This document shows, one piece after another, positions 8,103-13,543 of a stretch of DNA of 13,847 nt (position 1 is the first letter of the stretch; each line of letters opens with the position of its first letter). Origin of the DNA: Candidatus Moraniibacteriota bacterium (GTDB lineage Bacteria > Patescibacteriota > Minisyncoccia > Moranbacterales > GCA-2747515). The notes under the pieces were generated by a model. It made no database searches. It saw only the letters and a program-made list of their open reading frames with translations, and had not been told where the DNA came from. The translations under genes were made by a program, and so were the position numbers. Location of the stretch: positions 1-13,847 of the forward strand of contig JAOZNB010000025.1 of assembly GCA_029933995.1 (NCBI GenBank), in the 5' to 3' direction.

Positions 8103-8291
8103 TTATTCATTCCATTTCCAAAATTTCCAATCCCGCTTTTTTTCAGGATCATTTTTGGCAGGATCTTTGTTAATATCATCATTACCCGTTGTGTCTTTGA
8201 ATTTATCTTTAGATGTGACACCTTCCTTAAAACCATCAAAAGCTTGTATAGCCCTTTGTCCAAGCCATTGACTAGCTATTTTGGTTTTGTT
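8103..8291 (-). pseudogene. 62-codon in-frame continuation after the TAG of the upstream gene
   Basis: Read on the minus strand, the frame of the membrane-anchored gene continues directly after its TAG (8292-8294) for 62 sense codons to a TAA at 8103-8105. It begins NKTKIASQWLGQRAIQAF and ends KRDWKFWKWNE, with a Lys/Asp-rich middle. There is no ATG, GTG or TTG in this frame and no SD, so it cannot easily be a separate gene. The composition looks coding. The simplest reading is that 8103-8600 was one gene of 165 codons, now split by one nonsense change. Readthrough or a sequencing error are alternatives. Confidence 0.55.
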
Positions 8292-8600
8292 CTAATCAAT
8301 TTCTATAGCTGTGTAGTCATCCTTGGTATCAAATACACCATCTCGACCAGCTGAAATTGCCATATAAGCAACAGCTCTACCTTCTTCCACTAATTCACGT
8401 TTCGTGCAGATGGGATTATTCCACCAATCCACTTTATTTTCAAAGCAGTAACCATCAATTAGATCTTTTGATTGAGCAATACGGACAGATTTTTCCACCC
8501 GAGATGTTGTGACAAAATATGGAATGATATATTGCCATATTACAAAACCAAATATAAGTACCATTATTCCAGTAATTACTGTTGTTTTGTCTACTTTCAT
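8292..8600 (-). CDS. Membrane-anchored small protein with SAGxDGxxxTxDD motif
   Basis: A 102-residue protein. A single N-terminal membrane anchor (about 9-29, TGIMVLIFGFVIWQYIIPYF) is followed by an extracytoplasmic or periplasm-like domain containing two Cys (Cys52, Cys65) that could form a disulphide. It then has ISAGRDGVFDTKDD near the end. This SAGxDGxxxTxDD pattern is seen in many exported and pseudopilin-like proteins and resembles a calcium-binding loop. The start is supported by GGAGG (8611-8615) 10 bases before the ATG and by a TTGACA promoter. It ends at TAG, but the same frame stays open for 62 more codons, so the product may be truncated. The family is not identified. Confidence 0.7.
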   Translation of the reverse strand: MKVDKTTVITGIMVLIFGFVIWQYIIPYFVTTSRVEKSVRIAQSKDLIDGYCFENKVDWWNNPICTKRELVEEGRAVAYMAISAGRDGVFDTKDDYTAIEID

Positions 8601-8663
8601 TTTTTACTACCCTCCAAATGTTTTGATTGTTAAAGAAATTTATTTAATCTATCATAATTTTTT

Positions 8664-8695
8664 ACGATAATGTATCGTATCAGTATGTAGATACT
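8664..8695. promoter_or_regulatory. Palindromes overlapping the minus-strand promoter, candidate operator
   Basis: ACGATA (8664-8669) and TATCGT (8673-8678) form an inverted repeat with a 3-base centre that covers the -10 box. A second one, GTATC (8677-8681) with GATAC (8690-8694), lies in the spacer between -10 and -35. This placement is typical of repressor sites. No regulator is identified. Confidence 0.4.
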
Positions 8696-8702
8696 TTGTC
8701 AA
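8674..8702 (-). promoter_or_regulatory. Sigma-70-type promoter for the membrane-protein/coiled-coil operon
   Basis: On the minus strand a perfect TTGACA (8697-8702) is followed after 17 bases by TACGAT (8674-8679, four of six matches). The ATG lies about 75 bases further downstream. It has the same architecture as the promoters at 7428 and 13760. Confidence 0.6.
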
Positions 8703-8730
8703 TCAATCTTTTTTATGTCACAATTCTAAT

Positions 8731-9378
8731 ATGATTAAAAGTATGAATAAAAAACAACAGGCAAAAGAAATTTTGCAATTGCTCAAAAAAGAATATAAAC
8801 AAACAGGTCCATTTATCCAGTGGGGTAATCCTTTGGAATTATTGATTGGTATTATTTTATCTGCGCAATGTACAGATATTCGTGTGAATATGGTAACAAG
8901 GGATTTATTTAAAAATTATAAAACATCAGAAGATTATGCAAATGCTAATATAGAAGAATTAGAAAAAGAGGTGTATTCTACTGGATTTTATAGATCAAAA
9001 GCAAAAGCTTTAAAAGAAACTGGTAGAATAATAACAGAGGACTTTGAAGGTGAAGTGCCTGATAATTTAGATGATTTGTTGAAATTGAGAGGTGTGTCAC
9101 ACAAGACTGCTTATCTTGTATTATCTAAAGTTTATGGCAAAAACGATGGTTTAGCAGTGGATACACATGTTTTTAGACTTGCTAAGAGATTTGGACTTAG
9201 TAACGCAAAATCACCAATAATAATGAGTAGAGGATTAAGTGAAATAGTTGATCCAAAAAAATATTTAGAGTGGAATGAATATCTCATAACACACGGACGT
9301 GCGATTTGTGGACGTACACCAAAATGTGATGAGTGTGTGTTAAATAATATTTGTAAGACTGGTAAAATATCAAAATGA
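8731..9378 (+). CDS. nth: Endonuclease III (Nth-type DNA glycosylase/AP lyase)
   Basis: Removes oxidised pyrimidines and cleaves at abasic sites in base excision repair. A helix-hairpin-helix LRGVSHKTA (119-127) carries the catalytic Lys125. Asp144 in LAVDTH is the second catalytic residue. Four Cys at 193, 199, 202 and 208 fit the iron-sulphur cluster loop but give C-x5-C-x2-C-x5-C, one residue shorter in the first gap than the usual C-x6-C-x2-C-x5-C. At 215 residues the length is normal. The first ATG (8731) immediately follows TCTAAT, a possible -10 box, so the second ATG at 8743 (MNKKQQ) may be the real start. No SD at either. Ends with TGA overlapping the ATG of the next gene (ATGA), indicating translational coupling. 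Confidence 0.94.
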   Translation: MIKSMNKKQQAKEILQLLKKEYKQTGPFIQWGNPLELLIGIILSAQCTDIRVNMVTRDLFKNYKTSEDYANANIEELEKEVYSTGFYRSKAKALKETGRIITEDFEGEVPDNLDDLLKLRGVSHKTAYLVLSKVYGKNDGLAVDTHVFRLAKRFGLSNAKSPIIMSRGLSEIVDPKKYLEWNEYLITHGRAICGRTPKCDECVLNNICKTGKISK

Positions 9379-10118
9379 TAAAAAATATCGAATTTTTAAC
9401 AGAAACGCCAATAGCACATCGGGGTTTATGGAGTGAGGAGATTGCAGAAAATTCTCTAATTGCTTTTTCACGTGCTATTGATGCGGGATATCCTATTGAA
9501 CTGGATGTTCAGATGACAGCTGATGGTAAATTGGTTGTTTTTCATGATTGGTCTTTGGACAGGGTGACAGGAGAAATGGGTAAGTTAGCAGAAAAAAAAT
9601 ATGAAGATATTAAAAATATGACATTAGGTGAGTCAAATCAAAAGATATTGCTTTTTGAAGATGTCCTAAATTTGATAAACGGGGAAGTGGCTTTGATTGT
9701 AGAAATTAAAAATCAGTCATATTTTCAATATGAAATTTGTGAAAAAGTTTATGAATTACTTAAAAAATATGATGGAAAGTATGCTATTTCGTCATTCAAT
9801 CCATTTGTTGTAAAATGGTTTACAACAAATGCACCAGAAGTTGTACGTGGTCAGAATTTTACTAATTTTGGAAATAGAGGTTTTGTAATTGCATTTATAA
9901 AAAAAATGTTTTTATATACATCCTGGATTATAAGTAATAATAAACCAGATTTTTTTGCATGTAGAGCAAATACCGTGCCGAGTTCTTGGCCGGTTAAAAT
10001 AGCAAAAAAACGTAAAAAGCTTTTGCTAGTTTGGAAAATAAAAGATATTGCAGAGTATGATAGAATAAGTGATATTGTAGACAACGAGTTTTTTGATGGT
10101 AAACCGTATATAAGGTAA
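9375..10118 (+). CDS. Glycerophosphodiester phosphodiesterase (GDPD) family protein
   Basis: Hydrolyses glycerophosphodiesters, or related phosphodiesters, to glycerol-3-phosphate and an alcohol using a metal ion. Catalytic features of the TIM-barrel family: His15-Arg16 (AHRG), Glu25-Asn26, Glu42 and Asp44 in IELDVQMTADGK, His57 in FHD, Glu110 and Lys112 in IVEIKNQ, then SSFNP near 138. At 247 residues it is a normal bacterial length. No signal peptide, so probably cytoplasmic. One hydrophobic patch (FVIAFIKKMFLYTSWII) is unlikely to be a full membrane anchor. Its ATG overlaps the nth stop, so the two are co-transcribed, although their functions are not obviously linked. Confidence 0.92.
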   Translation: MIKNIEFLTETPIAHRGLWSEEIAENSLIAFSRAIDAGYPIELDVQMTADGKLVVFHDWSLDRVTGEMGKLAEKKYEDIKNMTLGESNQKILLFEDVLNLINGEVALIVEIKNQSYFQYEICEKVYELLKKYDGKYAISSFNPFVVKWFTTNAPEVVRGQNFTNFGNRGFVIAFIKKMFLYTSWIISNNKPDFFACRANTVPSSWPVKIAKKRKKLLLVWKIKDIAEYDRISDIVDNEFFDGKPYIR

Positions 10119-10127
10119 TATTTTGCC

Positions 10128-10147
10128 ATTCCTGTGAAGGCAGGAAT
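10128..10147. repeat. Small palindrome of the ATTCCTG...CAGGAAT type
   Basis: A 7-bp perfect stem ATTCCTG/CAGGAAT around TGAAGG lies just after the GDPD stop. Sequences of the form CATTCC...GGAATC recur as dispersed intergenic repeats in many bacteria. It has a weak T-run only, so a repeat is more likely than a terminator. One copy in this window. Confidence 0.45.
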
Positions 10148-10188
10148 CTTTCGAAAAAATTAACAAAAAACTACAATGTTATAAAAAG

Positions 10189-10208
10189 ATACTCGCCTGT
10201 GCGGGTAT
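10189..10208. repeat. Second small palindrome, ATACTCGC...GCGGGTAT
   Basis: An 8-bp stem with one T-G wobble and a CTGT loop. It lies 41 bases after the preceding palindrome, in the spacer before the HAD gene, and stands out as GC-rich in an AT-rich gap. The following TATGATATATTTTTG could make it a terminator for the nth/GDPD unit. Confidence 0.4.
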
Positions 10209-10245
10209 GATATATTTTTGAGATTTAACTGATAATGAAATAACA

Positions 10246-10869
10246 ATGGATAAAGAAAAAATAATAATTTTTGATTTTGATGGGGTATTTGTAGATGATT
10301 TTGATTTTCATAAAAGACATATTCAGGATTTTTTGGGTATAAAATTTGATGATAAAGCATTTTATGATATACATAGTGGCAATGTTTATGAGGATGATAA
10401 TATTGGTTTGGAATTGGGAGAATTTGATACGGTTGGATATCATAAATTTATAAGAGATGAACTTTTGATGTTATCAATGGTTGAAGGAATGGCTGAGGTA
10501 GTTAAGAAAGTGCAAGAAATAGCACAGTCATTTGTTGTATCATCTGGATCTGAAAATAATATTCATGATTTTTTTGTAACAAATGGTGTTTGTGAAAATT
10601 TATGTACAATTTATGGTGTAGAGACAAGCCCATCTAAAGAGAAAAAATTTGAGAAAATTTTAAATGAAACAGGGATTATGGCTGATAATATAATTTTTGT
10701 AACAGATACACTTGGAGATATTCGTGAGGCAAATACGATGGGAATTGCTTCAATTGCAGTAACGTGGGGATTTCATAGGGAGGTTACTTTATTGGAAGGT
10801 GGACCATTTGCGATTGCACGTAAAGTAGGAGATATCACCAATTTAATTGAACAATATTTTGAAATATAA
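10246..10869 (+). CDS. HAD-superfamily phosphatase (phosphoglycolate phosphatase-like)
   Basis: Haloacid dehalogenase-fold hydrolase of 207 residues. Motif I is FDFDGV (Asp10 nucleophile, Asp12 acid/base). Motif II is VVSSGS (Ser99/100). Motif III is Lys131. Motif IV is DTLGD (Asp154, Asp158). An all-alpha cap of about residues 18-85 fits the subfamily that includes phosphoglycolate and related sugar-phosphate phosphatases. WGFHRE near 174-179 matches the WG(Y/F) element often seen after motif IV in that group. The substrate cannot be read from sequence. It stands alone between two palindromes, with no SD; GATAAT lies about 10 bases before the ATG, hinting at a very short leader. Confidence 0.9.
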   Translation: MDKEKIIIFDFDGVFVDDFDFHKRHIQDFLGIKFDDKAFYDIHSGNVYEDDNIGLELGEFDTVGYHKFIRDELLMLSMVEGMAEVVKKVQEIAQSFVVSSGSENNIHDFFVTNGVCENLCTIYGVETSPSKEKKFEKILNETGIMADNIIFVTDTLGDIREANTMGIASIAVTWGFHREVTLLEGGPFAIARKVGDITNLIEQYFEI

Positions 10870-10888
10870 TAAATATATTTTTTCATTC

Positions 10889-10916
10889 GTAGAGACACAT
10901 TGCAATGTGTCTCTAC
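10889..10916. repeat. 28-base perfect palindrome GTAGAGACACATTG/mirror
   Basis: An exact inverted repeat with no loop bases lies between the convergent HAD gene (+) and the YdjM-like gene (-). The flanks lack a T-run in the right place on either strand, so it is not a typical intrinsic terminator. The GTAGAGAC...GTCTCTAC form resembles interspersed palindromes known in cyanobacteria and other genomes. It may still stop transcription by structure alone. Confidence 0.55.
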
Positions 10917-10930
10917 AGATAGTGATATTA

Positions 10931-11563
10931 TTATATAAAATACCAAAGAATAAATATTATAATATAGGCCAAAAGTGTTATTGGCAGTGATGATGACCAA
11001 AATTTTAGAGCAGTGCCGAGATTTTTGTTTGGGAGAAATTTTTTGCCATTAAAATTTATTGCTGCGTATATTTCATCCAATATGAGATGACTTACAAAAC
11101 CAATTCCAATAGCAATAGATAGTGTTAGGCACGCATCTGGAGTGAATTGTGAAAAGGTTTTCAAAATTAACAAAGTACTGAGAATTGATATGATTGCCAT
11201 AGGAACAGAATGAAAAATACCTCTATGATGTGTAAATTTTTTGAATATTATTCCTATGACAAATCTGATAATTACAAATGTGATTAAGGGAATTCCGATT
11301 ATAAATATTAATTGATTTGGGTAGTATTCTAGAGATAAAACTAATGCAAAAAAAGCAAAAATGATACTCAAGGTATAAAATACTATCCTGAAGGGAGTGG
11401 ATGAATCGCTATCAATGTCAGGTAAAAAAGAGCCAATAGAGACAAATAGTATAAGGAGTGATAATATTGTCCAATTGGATAAAATACCAAAAATAATTGC
11501 ACTTGCAGCACAAATAATTCCTAGCATGATACCTACTGATAGATGTGTTTTAAAATTAGCCAT
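10931..11563 (-). CDS. YdjM-like membrane-bound metal-dependent hydrolase
   Basis: A 210-residue integral membrane protein of the YdjM/DUF457 type; the family's substrate is not known. Conserved polar residues sit between membrane helices: His7 (NFKTH), Asp49 and Asp51 in SFLPDIDSD, His112-His113-Arg114 and His118 in THHRGIFHS, His159 and Asp163 in SHLILDE. They probably bind metal at the membrane. Five to six hydrophobic segments are visible. The start at 11563 (MANFKTH) is chosen because the family begins close to the first His; an upstream in-frame ATG at 11587 would add MKIHYITT. TATATT lies just before 11563 and there is no SD, so a leaderless transcript is possible. Convergent with the HAD gene and divergent from the NrtR-like gene. 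Confidence 0.87.
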   Translation of the reverse strand: MANFKTHLSVGIMLGIICAASAIIFGILSNWTILSLLILFVSIGSFLPDIDSDSSTPFRIVFYTLSIIFAFFALVLSLEYYPNQLIFIIGIPLITFVIIRFVIGIIFKKFTHHRGIFHSVPMAIISILSTLLILKTFSQFTPDACLTLSIAIGIGFVSHLILDEIYAAINFNGKKFLPNKNLGTALKFWSSSLPITLLAYIIIFILWYFI

Positions 11564-11622
11564 AGTTGTAATATAATGTATCTTCATTTTAGCATATTGA
11601 CTTAGATGCGGAAATATGTTAT

Positions 11623-11641
11623 TGTTAGTGTACCATTAACA
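11623..11641. promoter_or_regulatory. 19-base palindrome before the NrtR-like gene, candidate operator
   Basis: TGTTAGTG, then TAC, then CATTAACA: eight-base arms with one imperfect pair. It ends 17 bases before the ATG at 11659. NrtR-family regulators bind palindromes of about this size and often control their own gene, so autoregulation is likely. The site also lies in the divergent region shared with the YdjM-like gene. Confidence 0.5.
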
Positions 11642-11658
11642 CTTTAAATATTTTACTC

Positions 11659-12342
11659 ATGAAGATTCAAAATATGAAGAAAAAGGATGAATTGATTATT
11701 GGACCAGCTGTTGCGGTAGATACTCTTATTTTTACGATTCGTGATAATAAATTGATGGTTTTGCTTATTGAAATTGGTAGCGGTGAATATGAGGATAAGT
11801 GGGCACTGCCAGGTGGTATTGTGCAGATTGATGAAACACTTGATCAAGCAGCTAAAAATGTTCTCAAGAAAAAAGCAGGTATTAAGGGTATTTATATGGA
11901 GCAACTTTATAGCTTTAGCGGTATTAAAAGGGATGTGCGTGGAAGGATGATTTCTGTTGCATATTTTGCATTGGTTAATAGTGATAAACTTAATCTAAAA
12001 ACGATGAATTATTATTCTGATATTGACTGGGTGGATGTAGTAAAATTACCACAGATGGCTTTTGACCATAAAGAGATAATTACTTTTGGGGTGGAGCGAT
12101 TAAGTGCAAAAATTGAGTATTCAAATATTGTATATGGCTTGTTGCCAAAAACGTTTACGTTAACTGAAATGCAACAGGTTTATGAAATTATTTTAGGTAC
12201 AACAATTGATAAACGAAATTTTAGAAAAAAGATTTTATCACTTGATATTCTATCAGAAACAAAAAAAGTTAAGCATGGCATGAAGCATAGACCAGCAAAA
12301 CTTTATAAATTCAAAAAAAGAGAACTAGTATTTACAAAGTAA
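11659..12342 (+). CDS. NrtR-like Nudix-fold transcriptional regulator, degenerate Nudix box
   Basis: A 227-residue two-domain protein. The N-terminal Nudix fold (about 12-140) contains WALPGG. The C-terminal winged helix (about 148-220) has LLPKTFTLTEMQQVYE, NFRKKIL and RPAKLYKF, which are hallmarks of the NrtR type. NrtR proteins repress NAD-metabolism genes and release DNA on binding ADP-ribose. The Nudix box G-x5-E-x7-REUxEE-x-GU is present in spacing (Gly53, Glu59, Gly74, Ile75). However, the catalytic RE is Asn67-Val68 and EE is Lys71-Lys72, so hydrolase activity should be lost and only sensing kept. No NAD-biosynthesis gene is visible here. TAAATATT lies just before the ATG; there is no SD. 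A 19-base palindrome lies 17 bases upstream. Confidence 0.88.
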   Translation: MKIQNMKKKDELIIGPAVAVDTLIFTIRDNKLMVLLIEIGSGEYEDKWALPGGIVQIDETLDQAAKNVLKKKAGIKGIYMEQLYSFSGIKRDVRGRMISVAYFALVNSDKLNLKTMNYYSDIDWVDVVKLPQMAFDHKEIITFGVERLSAKIEYSNIVYGLLPKTFTLTEMQQVYEIILGTTIDKRNFRKKILSLDILSETKKVKHGMKHRPAKLYKFKKRELVFTK

Positions 12343-12350
12343 GTCAGTAA

Positions 12351-12384
12351 TGATAGAATAATCTATCAGATTTGATATATCAAA
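12351..12384. repeat. Two adjacent short palindromes after the NrtR-like gene
   Basis: TGATAG...CTATCA (12351-12368, 6-base centre) is followed by the perfect palindrome TTTGATATATCAAA (12371-12384). They lie between the stop codon and the long terminator stem and may be binding sites or chance AT-rich symmetry. Confidence 0.3.
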
Positions 12385-12396
12385 AATGGATAGTGC

Positions 12397-12430
12397 AAAC
12401 TACACTTAGAAAATTTTCTAAGTGTAGTTT
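12397..12430. terminator. 34-base perfect palindrome, bidirectional terminator
   Basis: Bases 12397-12430 are an exact inverted repeat of AAACTACACTTAGAAAA and its complement. It lies between the convergent NrtR-like gene (+) and the TrmB-like remnant (-), with T-rich sequence following on the plus strand. Confidence 0.8.
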
Positions 12431-12432
12431 TA

Positions 12433-12828
12433 TTATTTCAGTTTAACAACATCTTTGTATTTTTTGGAAACTGACCACAATCCTTCAAATATTGCTGTGA
12501 AGGTTGCGTTTGTTTCTGTGGATTGAATAAGTACAGCTGATAAATCTTCGAGAGGTGAAATAATAAACACTTTATCATCAAATGTAATAATGACAGAACC
12601 AAATTGTCCATGCATTTCTTTGGGTAAGAAGCGGGGATTTCTCAGTTTTAATTCTTCTGCAGATAGAATTTTTTTATCAAAACGTCCCTCCTAGAGAGTT
12701 CTTGCTTCTATTCTATTTAATCTTCTAGCATTCATGAAGTACTTTGCGTAACCTTTGCTAAATTCTGAGAAAAAGTTTTTGTGTGGTGCAATAATGTTCC
12801 AGCATAAATTGTATGAAGTTTTTAAAAT
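12433..12828 (-). pseudogene. TrmB-like transcriptional regulator remnant, interrupted by TAG
   Basis: The ATG-initiated frame (12433-12615, 60 codons) is only part of a longer minus-strand frame open from 12828 to the TAA at 12433, broken by a single TAG at 12691-12693. Across the break it reads FFSEFSKGYAKYFMNARRL, RIEARTL, stop, EGRFDKKILSAEELKLRN, then RFLPKEMHGQFGSVIITFDD, then KVFIISPLEDLSAVLIQSTE and FEGLWSVSKKY. This is the layout of the C-terminal half of TrmB-family regulators in CPR-like genomes: an RxLPxE stretch, a GDKVAIIS-like strand, an IES-like strand and a final FE.LW...K helix. The N-terminal winged helix is absent; upstream sequence is unrelated. About 131 codons remain, with no start or SD, so it is a decayed gene. 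Confidence 0.6.
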
Positions 12829-12897
12829 TTATTAATTTTAGTTGAAAATAGGAGATAATTAGAAATTACTTATTTTCCAAAAATAATCAAAAAATGA

Positions 12898-13240
12898 TTT
12901 GATACTACCTGTTATGATTTTATAATTAACGGCAACTATGAAGATCTAATTCCTTCTAAGTTAGGTAGTTTTGAAGGAGAATTTGTAATATCTAGCTTAG
13001 GAAAGGCAAATGAAAACTCTAGCTTAGACGATGTAATAATAGATGTTCATAGGGATTTGATGATGATTCAAATGATTCCTGGATTTTCGCTCATAAATAA
13101 TGTTGTTTACATTGGTTCAGTGGTAAGTTACATTTCTTGCTTGAGAGATAACTTAAATTATCGTTTGAATAAATTAGGAAAAAAGTATTTTTTTTGGAGC
13201 ACGGAGAATTTTTTTTAGCTCTAAGAGCTTATTATTTGAA
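12898..13240 (+). pseudogene. Unidentified gene remnant without start, with frameshift in a T-run
   Basis: A plus-strand frame is open from 12898 to a TAG at 13216-13218 (106 codons) without a usable start near its beginning; the first TTG/ATG codons come more than 45 codons in. It reads coding-like: NGNYEDLIPSKLGSFEGEF, SLDDVIIDVHRDLMMIQMIP, GFSLINNVVYIGSVVSYI. At the end, a run of eight T (13209-13216) leads into the TAG; one extra T would continue as FLALRAYYLNE to a TAA near 13240. It is probably a fragment of a lost gene, cut at its 5' end and frameshifted at its 3' end. I do not recognise the family. Confidence 0.45.
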
Positions 13241-13268
13241 TGAATAAAACTTCAAGAAAAATAGTTTA

Positions 13269-13300
13269 AACCGCTTTAAGATAATTATCTTAAAGCGGTT
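13269..13300. terminator. 32-base perfect palindrome, terminator-like
   Basis: Bases 13269-13300 form an exact inverted repeat of AACCGCTTTAAGATAA and its complement, followed by a T-rich stretch. It is probably the terminator of the lost plus-strand gene whose remnant precedes it, and it is better preserved than that gene. Confidence 0.7.
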
Positions 13301-13317
13301 ATTGTTATTTTATTAAA

Positions 13318-13352
13318 AAAGACGTCACCCTAATTAAATAGGTAACGTCTTT
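13318..13352 (-). terminator. Terminator of the minus-strand zinc-finger gene pair
   Basis: AAAGACGT (13318-13325) pairs with ACGTCTTT (13345-13352). After one mismatch, ACC/GGT adds three pairs. On the minus strand the stem is followed by TTTTTAATAAAA. It lies 14 bases past the stop at 13367. Confidence 0.75.
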
Positions 13353-13366
13353 ATAACGACTTGTGA

Positions 13367-13543
13367 TTAATCTTTGTTGAGATGTCTCTCACAAGCCTCT
13401 TTCCAATCCCTTGGAGGAGATTGGCCCTCTTTTTGTCGGGGCATCATCCGACAATAAGGGCAGCATCTATCAATATAAGTATGTCCATTAGAACATACCT
13501 TAACTTTAGTTGCTCGTCCGTCCACAATAACTTCATGTCCCAT
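13367..13543 (-). CDS. Small zinc-finger protein (CxxxH...CxxC), unknown function
   Basis: A 58-residue protein from the ATG at 13543 (MGHEVIVDGRATKVKVC). The start is chosen because AAAGGAG (13551-13557) lies 7 bases upstream; the longer frame to 13576 adds 11 residues and lacks an SD. The core VCSNGHTYIDRCCPYCRMMP has a Cys, a GH, then CCPYC, fitting a single zinc finger with two knuckles. A basic/acidic tail ends RDWKEACERHLNKD. It overlaps the upstream small gene by 11 bases, so the two are translationally coupled. Function unknown; a DNA- or RNA-binding or adaptor role would be a guess. Confidence 0.72.
   Translation of the reverse strand: MGHEVIVDGRATKVKVCSNGHTYIDRCCPYCRMMPRQKEGQSPPRDWKEACERHLNKD

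Noticed and set aside
8094..8354. Plus-strand 86-codon frame, Phe/Ile-rich
   Set aside because: It is antisense to the anchored-protein gene and its continuation, has no SD, and its hydrophobicity is the mirror of an AAA/GAT-rich coding strand.
9376..9378. TGA as glycine (Gracilibacteria/Absconditabacteria code)
   Set aside because: nth, the coiled-coil gene and the 54-residue gene end at TGA at natural places, and no conserved Gly position in the large genes is encoded by TGA.
11564..11587. Longer start of the YdjM-like protein
   Set aside because: The family starts near the first conserved His, and a -10-like TATATT lies between the two ATGs; this is not excluded, only less likely.
12433..12615. 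Independent 60-residue gene
   Set aside because: Its ATG falls in the middle of a domain that continues upstream in frame, and it has no SD.
8292..12693. TAG recoded as a sense codon in this genome, since two minus-strand frames are each broken by one TAG
   Set aside because: uvrA ends in TAG exactly where the protein should end, and reading through would add about 33 non-conserved codons and overlap the ABC-F start. The TrmB-like frame lacks its N-terminal half anyway, so decay explains it.
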